DNA from: Chitinophagaceae bacterium
GTDB taxonomy: Bacteria > Bacteroidota > Bacteroidia > Chitinophagales > Chitinophagaceae
Length of the DNA: 64,000 nt
Direction of reading: 5' to 3'
Assembly (NCBI GenBank): GCA_019638625.1
Contig: JAHBTK010000003.1
Location: forward strand, 124,001-188,000
The notes under the pieces were generated by a model, which did no database searches, had not been told where the DNA came from, and saw only the letters and a program-made list of their open reading frames with translations. Both the position numbers and the translations under genes were made by a program. Below are positions 42,276 through 51,590 of this stretch, one piece after another (position 1 is the first letter of the stretch; each line of letters starts with the position of its first letter).

Positions 42276-43583
42276 TTTATAGCCGCGAAACGCATAAAAT
42301 ATCAGGTAGACGTAACAAGGCAGCAATATCCAGTAAGCCTCTCGCAGTGTGTAATCCGGCTTGTCTGCAAGATAACCGTATATCAGGGGTAATATGGCGT
42401 TACCGCAAAGTCCCATGATCAGGATAGAAGCGCCCAGCTTGGTGAATTTTCCAAGCCCGTCCAATGCCAGCGGCCAGATACCCGCCCACACCAGGGAGTT
42501 TGCAAGTCCCAGCAGCACAAGGAACCAGATGGAGATATCGGTATGATGAGCCAGGAAATTTGTCTGGCCGGCAACCAGCAATATCCCGAGTGTAAAAACA
42601 AAACCCAGCAGGGTACATACCTTTAAAGCAGTTCCCTGCCTGATGTATTTGGGAATGAGCAAAATGCCCAGTATATATCCAATGATGGTAGTGGTTAATG
42701 TATAGGAAGGGAAAACCTTTGCTTCAAACAATGGGACATCCATAGACAGGGCATAAGGTATGATGGTGTCGATGGCTATAACCTGTGTACCCACGTGCAG
42801 AAATATTGCCACCGCGCCGAGTATCAGGTGAGGGAATTGAATGATATAGTTTTTCGCTTTAGTTTCCTTGTGTTGATCACTTTTTTCGTCATCTGTATTG
42901 ATTTCCGGTAGTGGCGAAAACCTTACCGCCAGGCCGAGAAGCCCCAGGATGACGGCCATTACCGTGTAAGGTGGAATTACCCTCCTGATAAAACCGTCCA
43001 GCAAGGGTTTTTTCTCTGCTTCTGTTAAAGTAGCTAACTGCTCAATCATGCCGCTGTCAGTTGCCTTCAAAATGATGGCGCCAAGAATTACAGGCGCCAG
43101 GATGCCGGCCCCTTTGTTGCAGATGCCCATAAAGCTGATACGCTGTGCCGCACGTTCCTTGGGTCCTAAAATGGTAACGTAGGGATTAGCGGCCGTTTGC
43201 AGAACGGCCAATCCGCAACCTATAGTAAATAACCCGGTGAGGAATAACGGATAGGCCCGCATATAGGCCGCAGGAACAAATAAAATGGCGCCGGCTGCCA
43301 TGATCCAGAAACCGGCCATAATGCCTTTTTTAAAACCAATAGCTTTCAGCAGGTAAGAAGAAGGCACCGACATCACCAGGTAAGCGATATAAAAAGCAAA
43401 AGCCACCAGGTACGACTGGGAGTGATTAAGCTCACAGGCTATTTTGAAATAGGGGATCAAAATGGCATTAGCCCAGGATACGAATCCGAATATAAAAAAC
43501 AGTACTGCAATGATCAGCAAAGAGACCAGGGTGTCTTTTTTGCTGAGTGCGCTTACTGCTACCGTCTTTAATTGTTTAGTCAT
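42258..43583 (-). CDS. MFS sugar transporter, FucP/NagP type
   Basis: The 441-residue protein has about 12 transmembrane helices and the FucP-family words FFIFGFVSWANAILIPYFK, LQTAANPYVTILGP and SLVWAGIWPLALDGLG. It lies 4 bases after nagB on the same strand, so import of N-acetylglucosamine or a related amino sugar is likely, as in NagP systems; fucose or glucose transport is the alternative. Its 3' end overlaps the convergent FecR gene by 18 bases. Confidence 0.9.
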   Translation of the reverse strand: MTKQLKTVAVSALSKKDTLVSLLIIAVLFFIFGFVSWANAILIPYFKIACELNHSQSYLVAFAFYIAYLVMSVPSSYLLKAIGFKKGIMAGFWIMAAGAILFVPAAYMRAYPLFLTGLFTIGCGLAVLQTAANPYVTILGPKERAAQRISFMGICNKGAGILAPVILGAIILKATDSGMIEQLATLTEAEKKPLLDGFIRRVIPPYTVMAVILGLLGLAVRFSPLPEINTDDEKSDQHKETKAKNYIIQFPHLILGAVAIFLHVGTQVIAIDTIIPYALSMDVPLFEAKVFPSYTLTTTIIGYILGILLIPKYIRQGTALKVCTLLGFVFTLGILLVAGQTNFLAHHTDISIWFLVLLGLANSLVWAGIWPLALDGLGKFTKLGASILIMGLCGNAILPLIYGYLADKPDYTLREAYWILLPCYVYLIFYAFRGYKLRTWR

Positions 43584-43587
43584 GATG

Positions 43588-44331
43588 TTATGGAGTGCTT
43601 AATAAAGAGGAGGAGGTTTTATCCAGGAAAAAATAGCATCGGTTATGTTGTTGCAGGATGCTGGCCGGAAACAGGTTGCTTACCGTACTTTCGATACTGT
43701 TTTTCACGGCGACAGCTTTACGCTCATCCGGAACAGAGCAGATAATGGCTGCAGATTTCATAATTTGTTTGATAGACATGCTGATGGCTTGCAGCGGTAC
43801 ATCTTCCAATGTGGGGAACCAGCCCTCGTTTAGTTGTTGCCTCCGGCAGGGTTCGTCCAGGTTCACTATGATGTAGGGTGCTTCGGTATCAAAATCCGCC
43901 GGAGGGTCGTTAAACGCAAGATGTCCGTTTTCTCCTATACCTACAAGGGCTACATCAATCGGGTGTTCACTGATGATGGCATTCAGTCTGTTGCATTCTT
44001 CTTCCGGGTTCGTTTCGCCATTGATGAGACAGGCAGCTTTCAGGGTTGTTCCCGTTTTGTTGATGAATCTTTCCGTAAGATATTTCCGGAAACTTGCTTT
44101 ATGGGTGACAGGCAACCCGATATACTCGTCCAGGTGAAACATGGTTACCTTGCTCCAGTCTATTCCCGGGGCCGTTATTAATGTTTGAAGCGTATTAAAC
44201 TGACTGGCGCCGGTAGCCAGGATGATATTAGCGCTCCCTTTTTTAAGGATAGCTTCCTGTATCAGTTCTATAGCAAGGCTTCCTGCTTTTTTACCCAGTT
44301 CTTCTGCGTTGTCCGAAATCGAAATGTTCAT
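43588..44331 (-). CDS. nagB: Glucosamine-6-phosphate deaminase
   Basis: The 247-residue protein, starting at the ATG at 44329-44331 ([17 protein letters not shown]), has the NagB signatures [25 protein letters not shown] and the catalytic Asp/His in these motifs. It turns glucosamine-6-phosphate into fructose-6-phosphate and ammonia. A longer frame to 44442 adds a stretch without family resemblance and was rejected. It is translationally close to the transporter gene (4 bases), making an amino-sugar uptake unit. nagA is not in the window. Confidence 0.93.
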   Translation of the reverse strand: MNISISDNAEELGKKAGSLAIELIQEAILKKGSANIILATGASQFNTLQTLITAPGIDWSKVTMFHLDEYIGLPVTHKASFRKYLTERFINKTGTTLKAACLINGETNPEEECNRLNAIISEHPIDVALVGIGENGHLAFNDPPADFDTEAPYIIVNLDEPCRRQQLNEGWFPTLEDVPLQAISMSIKQIMKSAAIICSVPDERKAVAVKNSIESTVSNLFPASILQQHNRCYFFLDKTSSSLLSTP

Positions 44332-44451
44332 TTTGTATGATGATGTGATTAAAGATATACAATTACTATGTAGAGCGCTGACATGTTCGTGTCTAATCGA
44401 AACGATTATTAAAAACCCCCGAAAAGCCGGGAATTTAGCCAATCTCAGGGT

Positions 44452-45726
44452 TTATTTTTTCAACCATCGATCAAACCAGGCAAAAGCTTCTTCCTGCATG
44501 GGTTTGTCAAACTTATGCGGTCCCGGGTAGAAAGAGCATTTATAACGCTCCGGCATACCCGCTTTTTTATAGATACTCTTCAGTATATCATCTGCATTTT
44601 TCATTTCCTCCAGGGTATATAAAGCGTCTTCATTATCATTCAGTACCAATGTAGGGAGGGGAACCCTTAGCCCGAGTATTTCAGGAAAATCGAGATGGGG
44701 CGCCAATCCCGGCACATAAGTCATCCAGGTATGCGTAAAGGATTTTGACAAGGCAAAGTCTCTCCATGTAGTCATAAATCCAACACAAACAGCGCACTGT
44801 ATGCGGTGATCCAGACCGCCCATAAATACGGTACGCATTCCGCCACCCGAAAGTCCGCCACACCCGATCCGGGATGCATCCACATCGGGTCTAGCACACA
44901 ATATGTCCAGGGCTTTTTTGTCTTCTGCCCAGAAAACGCCCGGCCAGGTGATCCCGGCGCTGAACAGCGATTTTGCCATAATGTGCTCATGTTCCGCGGC
45001 CCACTCGTTATAGGCGTCAATATTGTCCTGGTTTTCCGGATCATTGTCGTTAAGTCCCTTACGTATGCGTTCCGGCACGTCCTGCAACAAGACACGGCGA
45101 CTGGCAAAAGGAAAAGCGTCTGATATCATGACTACATATCCTCTTTTTGCCACTTCATTGGCCCAGGCCATCCCATCATAGTAATGTTCCTGGTGTGTAA
45201 CCACCATCGGATGCGGAGAATCTCCGGTCCGGGTGATCTTCCGGGTTCCCAGGTATTTATTGCCGCCATGATCGTGAAAGGCCAGGATACCCGGCAGTTT
45301 TCCTTTGGCTGTCGCAGGTTTCAGCACTATGGCATCTGTCGGACGTCCGTAAGGCAGTTGCCAACTCATCTCTTCCACCTGTAAGCCATCATAAACATAT
45401 TGTTTTTTAACCTGCACCTGCGGGCTGGCTTTTATTTCCGGGGCAGCCATTAACTCCAGCACCTTTTCAGTTGCCTTTTTTTTCCATTCCTGTTGATTGG
45501 CCCGGCTCCAATGTTTGTTGAGGAATGAAAGCCCGGGAAGATTGTTATTGTACAAAGAGGTAGCCCATGGGCCATACAACCCGATCATACTGGTTGCCTC
45601 ATTCAGGTTTTGTGTCGGCATATCCGGAGAATTAAATGCTGATGTTATGGATGGAAGGGAACCGCTGGCCAGTCCCAGCCCGGCCAACCCGGTTATTTTC
45701 AAAAACTGCCTGCGCTTTTTTTTCAT
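44452..45726 (-). CDS. Tat-exported alpha/beta hydrolase (dienelactone hydrolase/acetyl esterase-like)
   Basis: The 424-residue protein begins with a twin-arginine signal (KKKRRQFLKITGLAG). The alpha/beta hydrolase core shows GILAFHDHGGNK (oxyanion side), the nucleophile elbow GGLSGGGMR, an Asp in LNDNEDALYT and the His in GPHKFD, so the triad is complete. Members of this group act on sugar esters or aromatic lactones; the substrate is not clear. It ends 120 bases before the nagB start on the same strand. The neighbours give no strong hint. Confidence 0.85.
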   Translation of the reverse strand: MKKKRRQFLKITGLAGLGLASGSLPSITSAFNSPDMPTQNLNEATSMIGLYGPWATSLYNNNLPGLSFLNKHWSRANQQEWKKKATEKVLELMAAPEIKASPQVQVKKQYVYDGLQVEEMSWQLPYGRPTDAIVLKPATAKGKLPGILAFHDHGGNKYLGTRKITRTGDSPHPMVVTHQEHYYDGMAWANEVAKRGYVVMISDAFPFASRRVLLQDVPERIRKGLNDNDPENQDNIDAYNEWAAEHEHIMAKSLFSAGITWPGVFWAEDKKALDILCARPDVDASRIGCGGLSGGGMRTVFMGGLDHRIQCAVCVGFMTTWRDFALSKSFTHTWMTYVPGLAPHLDFPEILGLRVPLPTLVLNDNEDALYTLEEMKNADDILKSIYKKAGMPERYKCSFYPGPHKFDKPMQEEAFAWFDRWLKK

Positions 45727-45951
45727 GCACTACTGGAATTTCATTGGAAGTTATGCAACAGAAATCACTTTTATCCCTCTATCCGTAACTTTTTGGCTAA
45801 CGGCCATCAGGCAGATAAATTTTCCATCTTTCTCATCATGATTTAAGAGTTCCATATGATATTAAAAATGCCGGTGAACACAATAATATATTTTCGGGGG
45901 CAGGATATGAGTTTACGCATATAGTTATTAATTTCACACAAAATATGCTAC

Positions 45952-46212
45952 ATGGATCTTAAGGAGCAATTTGAAAAAGCAGTGGCAGAGAGTAAGAAAA
46001 TAATGGAAAAGCCCAGCAATGAAACCTTGCTGCAATTGTACTCTTTGTTTAAACAATCAACTGAGGGAGACAACACGTCCGGTGGGCCGGCTAATCCGTT
46101 TGATTTTGTAGCGAAAGCAAAATATGAAGCATGGGCGGCTTTGAAAGGAAAGTCGCGTGAAGATGCCATGCAGGAATATGTTGACCTGGTCAATAAGTTG
46201 TCTGCTCTTTAG
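45952..46212 (+). CDS. Acyl-CoA-binding protein
   Basis: The 86-residue protein is a complete four-helix acyl-CoA-binding protein: LYSLFKQSTEGD, then NPFDFVAKAKYEAWAALKGKSREDAM. The residues that bind CoA phosphate and acyl chain in eukaryotic ACBP (Tyr, Lys in YKQAT-GD and KAKW) have counterparts here. It buffers long-chain acyl-CoA in the cytoplasm. It overlaps the stop of the convergent TIM-barrel gene by 4 bases. Confidence 0.93.
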   Translation: MDLKEQFEKAVAESKKIMEKPSNETLLQLYSLFKQSTEGDNTSGGPANPFDFVAKAKYEAWAALKGKSREDAMQEYVDLVNKLSAL

Positions 46213-47027
46213 CAGGCCATAATACCCCTGAAGTAGCCTATGGATTCCGCCAGCCCCGGAACCAGGTCCTTCATGTCTTTCTCATACTCAATACTGCATT
46301 TGCCGGTGTAGCCGATGCTGCGCAGGGCATCTACGAAAGGTTTGAATTCTATCGCACCTCTACCTGCCTCAATAGATTTAGCGTCGGCCTGCGCGGCGCT
46401 GACATCCTTTATATGGAGATCAAAAATCCTCGGGGCAAAATCTTTTACCGATCTTACCAGGTCGCTTCCTGCCCGCAGTGCATGGCCGATATCAAGACAT
46501 ATGCCCATGCGTTTGTCCATTTTGTTTATTCTGTTATATATATCGTCCGGGCCGGGGTATAGTTTGTCCTCGGGACCATGGTTGTGGATTGCCATTTTAA
46601 TATCATAGGCTCTCACCTTTTTTTCTGTATAATTCAGGAGATCATAGGTGGGAACGCCCACGATCATATTTACGCCCACCCGTTTCGCGTAATCAAAAGC
46701 CCTGTCTACCTCCGCTTCCGTCTTCATATAAATAACCCCTACCGTGTATACTTCTATGCCCCCTGCTTTGTATTTGTCCAGTATTTCTTTTACCTGTGCA
46801 GGGCTACTGTCCAGCGGCAGGTGAAAATCTTTAACGGAAAGGTACCGGATGTTCAGCCTTTTCATGATGGCAATGCTGTCATCAAGGCTGTAGTGAACAA
46901 ATGTGTAGCCTGCAATTCCGATATCCAGGGGAGTATTTTTATAGTGACTGTATTTTTGGGTAAACGACAGCAGGCCTGTCGCCGGAAGTATCATTGCTGA
47001 TGACTGGATGAATTTCCTTCTTAACAT
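46209..47027 (-). CDS. Exported TIM-barrel sugar isomerase/epimerase-like protein
   Basis: The 272-residue protein has a Tat-like signal (MLRRKFIQSSAMILPATGLLS) and the AP endonuclease 2/xylose isomerase-like TIM barrel. Likely metal ligands lie in MAIHNHGPED, GICLDIGHALRAG, DLHIKD and SIEYEKD. Proteins of this type isomerise or epimerise sugars, often in oligosaccharide-utilisation regions. A periplasmic location is unusual for isomerases acting on phosphates, so a free keto-sugar substrate is more likely. It is monocistronic, convergent with the ACBP gene. Confidence 0.88.
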   Translation of the reverse strand: MLRRKFIQSSAMILPATGLLSFTQKYSHYKNTPLDIGIAGYTFVHYSLDDSIAIMKRLNIRYLSVKDFHLPLDSSPAQVKEILDKYKAGGIEVYTVGVIYMKTEAEVDRAFDYAKRVGVNMIVGVPTYDLLNYTEKKVRAYDIKMAIHNHGPEDKLYPGPDDIYNRINKMDKRMGICLDIGHALRAGSDLVRSVKDFAPRIFDLHIKDVSAAQADAKSIEAGRGAIEFKPFVDALRSIGYTGKCSIEYEKDMKDLVPGLAESIGYFRGIMAC

Positions 47028-47121
47028 AACGATAGTTTGATCAGCGTAAATATAAATAACTTAACAGGTATGGCCGACTTTAACCGGGAAAAAGCCCTTG
47101 AAAGCCGCAGGAAACTGCTCC

Positions 47122-47150
47122 TTTGAGCTATGGTATATTTCTTATATTTG
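47122..47150 (+). promoter_or_regulatory. Promoter of lpxC-fabZ
   Basis: TTTG (47122-47125), a 17-base spacer and TATATTTG (47143-47150) match the Bacteroidota promoter class TTTG-N(17-20)-TAnnTTTG. Transcription would start near 47157, about ten bases before the ATG at 47167, so the leader is very short. Confidence 0.65.
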
Positions 47151-47166
47151 CGCCTTAATCAAGATA

Positions 47167-48573
47167 ATGATGGACGCGAACTTCAATGCTGACAAACAAC
47201 ACACGCTCAAATCGGCAGTTGCTATATCGGGAACAGGGTTACACACCGGCATTAAGGTAGACATGACACTAAACCCTGCCAATGCGGGTTTTGGCATACA
47301 GTTTCAGAGAGTGGACCTTCCGGGCCAGCCCATTATCAAAGCAGATTGTGACCTGGTGACAGATACTTCCCGGGGAACCACACTGGAGGATAACGGAGCC
47401 AAAATAAGTACAGTAGAGCATATACTGGCGGCATTGGTAGGCATGGGAGTTGACAACTGCCTGGTAGAGATCAATGGACCGGAAATACCGATCATTGATG
47501 GAAGTTCGGCGCCTTTTGTGGAAATTATTGAAGAAGCCGGTGTGCAGGAGCAGGTGGCAACTAAAATATGGTATTCCATTGATACCAATATTACCTACTA
47601 CGACGAGGAAAAGCGGGTGGAAATGGTGGCGGTGCCATCTATCGACTACAAAATAACAACCCTTATTGACTTCAACAGCCCGGTATTGGGCACGCAGCAT
47701 GCGGGGTTGAAGCAGATGAAGGATTTCAGGAACGAAATAGCGCCCTGCAGAACTTTTTGCTTTTTGCATGAGCTGGAGATGCTGCTTGATAATAACCTTA
47801 TAAAGGGAGGGGATATCAACAATGCCATTGTAGTGGTGGACAAACCGGTAACGGAGCCTGAAATGAGCCGGCTGGCAAAAGCGTTTGGCAGAACCAAAAT
47901 AGAGGTGAAAAGCGGCGGCTATCTGAATAATCTTGAGCTTCGTTTCCCGAATGAACCGGCTCGCCATAAGTTGCTGGACATCGTGGGCGACCTCGCGTTG
48001 ATAGGAGTGCCCGTAAAAGCCCATATTATTGCGAACCGCCCGGGGCACGCATCTAATGTGAGCTTTGCCAAAAAAATAAAACAGTACATTAAAAAGAACA
48101 AACAAACCCTGGATATCCCTATTTACGATCCTAACCAGGCGCCTGTATATACTACCCAGCAAATTGAAAAAACCTTACCGCACCGTTACCCGTTCCTGTT
48201 GGTTGACAAGATCATAGAACTGACAGATACCCGCATTGTAGGCATCAAAAACGTAACGTTTAACGAACCTTTTTTTGTGGGACATTTCCCCGGCAACCCG
48301 GTGATGCCGGCCGTACTCCAGATTGAGGCCCTGGCACAAACAGGCGGGATACTGGCTATTAATTCCCTGCCGCCGGGTGATTATGATACTTATTTTGTTA
48401 AAATGGATGACGCCCGGTTCCGCCAGAAAGTGGTGCCCGGCGACACCATGATACTGAAAATGGAGATGCTGGCGCCTATCCGCAGGGGAATGTGCGAAAT
48501 GAGGGGCACCGTATACGTAGGAAACAAAATTGCTACCGAAGCCACCCTGATGGCACAATTGGTTAAGAGGTAA
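47167..48573 (+). CDS. lpxC-fabZ: Fused UDP-3-O-acyl-GlcNAc deacetylase / 3-hydroxyacyl-ACP dehydratase
   Basis: The 468-residue protein joins two enzymes, a fusion known in Bacteroidota. LpxC (about 10-310) removes the acetyl group in the first committed step of lipid A synthesis; zinc ligands lie in VEHILAAL and HKLLDIVGD, with catalytic His in RPGHASN. FabZ (about 325-465) shows LPHRYPFLLVD and GHFPGNPVMPAV with the catalytic His and downstream Glu (QIEALAQTGG). The ATG at 47167 (or 47170) was chosen because the promoter ends just before it; a frame to 47098 would run through the promoter. lpxA follows, after a terminator-like hairpin. Confidence 0.96.
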   Translation: MMDANFNADKQHTLKSAVAISGTGLHTGIKVDMTLNPANAGFGIQFQRVDLPGQPIIKADCDLVTDTSRGTTLEDNGAKISTVEHILAALVGMGVDNCLVEINGPEIPIIDGSSAPFVEIIEEAGVQEQVATKIWYSIDTNITYYDEEKRVEMVAVPSIDYKITTLIDFNSPVLGTQHAGLKQMKDFRNEIAPCRTFCFLHELEMLLDNNLIKGGDINNAIVVVDKPVTEPEMSRLAKAFGRTKIEVKSGGYLNNLELRFPNEPARHKLLDIVGDLALIGVPVKAHIIANRPGHASNVSFAKKIKQYIKKNKQTLDIPIYDPNQAPVYTTQQIEKTLPHRYPFLLVDKIIELTDTRIVGIKNVTFNEPFFVGHFPGNPVMPAVLQIEALAQTGGILAINSLPPGDYDTYFVKMDDARFRQKVVPGDTMILKMEMLAPIRRGMCEMRGTVYVGNKIATEATLMAQLVKR

Positions 48574-48606
48574 TGCTGGGTATTATCTTTTCCTTATTTT
48601 TGCGCC

Positions 48607-48631
48607 TGTCAGGCTTAAGTCTGACGTTTTT
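48607..48631 (+). terminator. Terminator-like hairpin between lpxC-fabZ and lpxA
   Basis: GTCAGGCTTAAGTCTGAC (48607-48624) is a near-perfect inverted repeat with one G-T pair, followed by GTTTTTTG. It could end or weaken transcription between lpxC-fabZ and lpxA. A TATTTTTG word at 48595-48602 just before it could be a -7 box for lpxA, but no -33 box was found. Confidence 0.5.
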
Positions 48632-48676
48632 TGTATCTAAACCTGCAAGGGTACCAATCAAATAACACTACATTTA

Positions 48677-49483
48677 ATGATCCATCCGCATACGTATATT
48701 CATCCAAATGCAAAGCTGGCTACCAATGTAAAAGTGGATCCTTTTACGGTAATACACCATAATGTGGAAGTGGGGGAAGGAACATGGATCGGCAGCAGCG
48801 TAACGATTATGGAAGGTGCGCGGATCGGCAAAAACTGCAGGATTTTTCCAGGCTCCGTTATTTCTGCTATACCGCAGGACCTGAAATTCAATGGAGAGGA
48901 TTCTTTAGTGGAAATAGGCGATAATACCACCATCCGGGAGTTTGTAACCGTCAACAGGGGTACCAATGAACGGGGGAAAACAACTGTAGGGAACAATTGT
49001 CTGATACAGGCCTATAGCCACATAGCGCACGATTGTGCCATCGGCAATAATTGTATCGTTACCAATAACACGCAAATGGCCGGTCATGTTGTTATGGGCG
49101 ACTGGGCGATCATAGGCGGCATGTGCGCGGTACACCAGTTTGTGAAAATCGGCGCCCATGCCTATATTGGCGGGGGATCGCTGGTAGGCAAAGATGTGCC
49201 ACCCTACATAAAAGCCGCCCGGCAACCACTCAGTTATGCCGGCGTAAATTCCATAGGCCTGAAGAGAAGAGGGTTTACCATTGACAAGATCAATCATATT
49301 CTGGACATCTACAGAACCATCTACAATAAAGGGTTGAATACTTCCCAGGCAGTAGAGATACTGGAGGAAGAATTCCCTGCCACGGATGAGCGCGATGAAA
49401 TAGTAACCTTCATCCGGGAAAGCGGAAGGGGGATCATTAAACGCTATACAAAAAACAGCGTGGATGACGATATCGCTGACTAA
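48677..49483 (+). CDS. lpxA: UDP-N-acetylglucosamine acyltransferase
   Basis: The 268-residue protein is a left-handed beta-helix acyltransferase with hexapeptide repeats from residue 1 to about 180 (IHPNAKLATNVKVDPFTVI) and the catalytic His in SHIAHDCAIGN. The C-terminal helical part binds acyl carrier protein. It adds the first 3-hydroxyacyl chain to UDP-GlcNAc in lipid A synthesis. It lies after lpxC-fabZ, as usual in this phylum, and its end overlaps the following ABC ATPase gene by 20 bases. Confidence 0.97.
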   Translation: MIHPHTYIHPNAKLATNVKVDPFTVIHHNVEVGEGTWIGSSVTIMEGARIGKNCRIFPGSVISAIPQDLKFNGEDSLVEIGDNTTIREFVTVNRGTNERGKTTVGNNCLIQAYSHIAHDCAIGNNCIVTNNTQMAGHVVMGDWAIIGGMCAVHQFVKIGAHAYIGGGSLVGKDVPPYIKAARQPLSYAGVNSIGLKRRGFTIDKINHILDIYRTIYNKGLNTSQAVEILEEEFPATDERDEIVTFIRESGRGIIKRYTKNSVDDDIAD

Positions 49484-50084
49484 TACAGGCAAACGCTTCA
49501 ACAGGGAATGGATCTTCCGTCATCTTGACTACACATTTGTTACCGGAGTTAATTATGCCATCACCGGGCCCAACGGCTCAGGTAAGTCCACATTACTGCA
49601 GATAGTAGGTGGCGCGGTAGCCGCCAGCGAAGGCAAAATAGCGTACGGGCATGCCGGCGCCGTAAAACCGGCTGATACGATTTATAAATATGTCGCCATT
49701 GCCGCGCCTTATCTGGAACTGGTGGAGGAAATGAAGTTGCAGGAATTTCTAAAATTTCATCACCAGTTCAAACCCCTTTTAAGCGGAGTGGATATAAGTT
49801 TTGCCATTGCTGCGGTAGGACTTGAAAAGGCGGCGCATAAACAGATACGGTTTTTCAGCAGCGGAATGAAACAAAGAGTAAAGCTGGCGCAGGCAATTTT
49901 TTCTGATGTGCCCGTATTATTACTGGATGAGCCCTGCACGAACCTGGATGCCGAAGGCATCCAACTTTATCATCATCTTATTGACCGTTTTTGCCAAAAC
50001 CGGCTCATTATCGTAAGCAGTAATGATGAAACCGAATATCGCTTCTGTACGGAGAAAATAAATATGAAGGATTTTAAGGGGTGA
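49464..50084 (+). CDS. Single ABC transporter ATP-binding protein
   Basis: The 206-residue protein is a single ATPase domain: Walker A GPNGSGKST (about 35-43), signature FFSSGMKQR in place of LSGGQ, Walker B VLLLDEP, and a D-loop NLDAEG. No permease gene is adjacent, so its partner is unknown. The start overlaps lpxA by 20 bases, which ties it to lipid A genes and suggests translational coupling; a role in envelope transport is inference only. The gene is complete and slightly short for the family (206 residues). Confidence 0.88.
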   Translation: MTISLTNTGKRFNREWIFRHLDYTFVTGVNYAITGPNGSGKSTLLQIVGGAVAASEGKIAYGHAGAVKPADTIYKYVAIAAPYLELVEEMKLQEFLKFHHQFKPLLSGVDISFAIAAVGLEKAAHKQIRFFSSGMKQRVKLAQAIFSDVPVLLLDEPCTNLDAEGIQLYHHLIDRFCQNRLIIVSSNDETEYRFCTEKINMKDFKG

Positions 50085-50138
50085 GTCGCAGGTTGCAGAC
50101 ACAAAACTTTTCACTAACCACTTACTACTTCCCCCTCC

Positions 50139-51113
50139 CTACCATCCCAGCAGCCAGGCAAATATCAGCGGCGCTACAATAGTGGCATCACTCTCCACGA
50201 TGAACTTCGGGGTATTGATATCCAGTTTACCCCAGGTGATCTTTTCGTTGGGCACCGCTCCGGAGTAGGAGCCGTAAGAAGTAGTGGAATCACTTATCTG
50301 GCAGAAATAGCTCCAGAATGGAACATCATGCCATTCCAGGTCCTGGTACATCATCGGCACCACGCATATCGGGAAGTCGCCGGCAATACCGCCCCCGATC
50401 TGGAAGAAACCTACTCCCTTGCCGGCACTGTTGTCACGATACCAGTCTGCCAGCCATACCATATATTCAATTCCCCCTTTAACAGTGGTAGCCTTCAGTT
50501 CGTTCTTTATCACATAGGAAGCAAAAATATTTCCCATAGTGCTGTCTTCCCAGCCCGGCACTACTATCGGGATATTTTTTTTCGCGGCAGCCAGCATCCA
50601 ACTGTTTTTGGGATCTATTTCATAGTACTCCTCCAGCACACCGCTCAGCAGCAACCGGTACATAAATTCATGCGGAAAGTATCTTTCCCCTTCCGCATCC
50701 GCATCTTTCCAGATTTTAGCGATATGCTTTTGAATCCTTCTGAAAGCTTCTTCCTCCGGGATACAGGTATCTGTTACGCGGTTATAATGGTTCTCCAGTA
50801 AGTCCCATTCATCCTCCGGGCTAAGGTCCCGGTAATGGGGCACCCGCTTGTAGTGGCTGTGCGCCACCAGGTTCATGATGTCTTCTTCCAGGTTAGCGCC
50901 GGTACAACTGATGATATGCACTTTATCCTGACGGATCATCTCCGCCAGCGACAGTCCCAACTCCGCCGTACTCATGGCGCCCGCCAGCGTGATCATCATT
51001 TTACCGCCTTCCACCAGGTGTGTCTCATAACCTTTGGCGGCATCCATTAAAGCCGCCGCATTAAAATGACGGTAATGATGTTCTATATATTGCGAAACAG
51101 GACCTTTGCTCAT
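50139..51113 (-). CDS. Deoxyhypusine synthase-like protein
   Basis: The 324-residue protein, from the ATG at 51111-51113 (MSKGPVSQYIEHHY), matches the deoxyhypusine synthase family: NAD-binding ISCTGANLEEDI, VPGWEDSTMGN, and KFIVESDATIVAPLIFAW near the end. The eukaryotic enzyme uses a catalytic lysine after GGG (GGG-x-x-K-H); here the same place reads GGGIAGDFPI, so that lysine is missing. Bacteria lack eIF5A, so bacterial members are thought to act on small polyamines. An earlier frame to 51215 adds residues without similarity. The efp gene lies 3 kb away. Confidence 0.85.
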   Translation of the reverse strand: MSKGPVSQYIEHHYRHFNAAALMDAAKGYETHLVEGGKMMITLAGAMSTAELGLSLAEMIRQDKVHIISCTGANLEEDIMNLVAHSHYKRVPHYRDLSPEDEWDLLENHYNRVTDTCIPEEEAFRRIQKHIAKIWKDADAEGERYFPHEFMYRLLLSGVLEEYYEIDPKNSWMLAAAKKNIPIVVPGWEDSTMGNIFASYVIKNELKATTVKGGIEYMVWLADWYRDNSAGKGVGFFQIGGGIAGDFPICVVPMMYQDLEWHDVPFWSYFCQISDSTTSYGSYSGAVPNEKITWGKLDINTPKFIVESDATIVAPLIFAWLLGW

Positions 51114-51216
51114 AGTTGTAAAATTTAACTGATTGGGCGCAAAAATAACACAAATCGTGGAATAGGTTGTTGGCGGTCTGATAGGTTTTCCCAACCGGTG
51201 ATGTAAGGGAAGCAAC

Positions 51217-51582
51217 TCAATTCATCATGTTCCGTCTTACTTTCTCCAGTATCCTGAAATACTTTCTTTCATTCATCCGCCAGGTAATGAAAGCAATGAG
51301 CGTGCCGGTTAAAAGCCCGAAGCCCACGATAAGACCGATTTTGTAATTATCCTGCGCAATAGGAATGATGCTGATACCTCCCAAAAACATAATAATAAAA
51401 AAGCTGAACAGGGTAGCCATAAATCCCCAGCTAATACTGTAGAGCAGGATGTATTTGAATTTTGAACCCTGTCGTTGTTCCTTCCAGTATTCAACAAATC
51501 TCACCTCCTCTCTGCTCACCGTCTGGGTTTTATATGGCTGTGTAGTTGTAAAGCCATCACCGGGGTTATTATGTTCAGTCAT
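51217..51582 (-). CDS. Small membrane protein, two transmembrane helices
   Basis: The 121-residue protein has a polar N-terminus (about 1-42) and two hydrophobic segments (about 43-70 and 78-100), then a basic tail (NERKYFRILEKVRRNMMN). I do not recognise the family. It follows the E1 dehydrogenase gene on the same strand by 8 bases, so it is probably in that operon. Confidence 0.7.
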   Translation of the reverse strand: MTEHNNPGDGFTTTQPYKTQTVSREEVRFVEYWKEQRQGSKFKYILLYSISWGFMATLFSFFIIMFLGGISIIPIAQDNYKIGLIVGFGLLTGTLIAFITWRMNERKYFRILEKVRRNMMN

Positions 51583-51590
51583 AAAGAAAA

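Noticed and set aside
47269..48162. 297-codon minus-strand frame opposite lpxC-fabZ
   Set aside because: Shadow frame; the sense strand encodes both catalytic domains without gaps.
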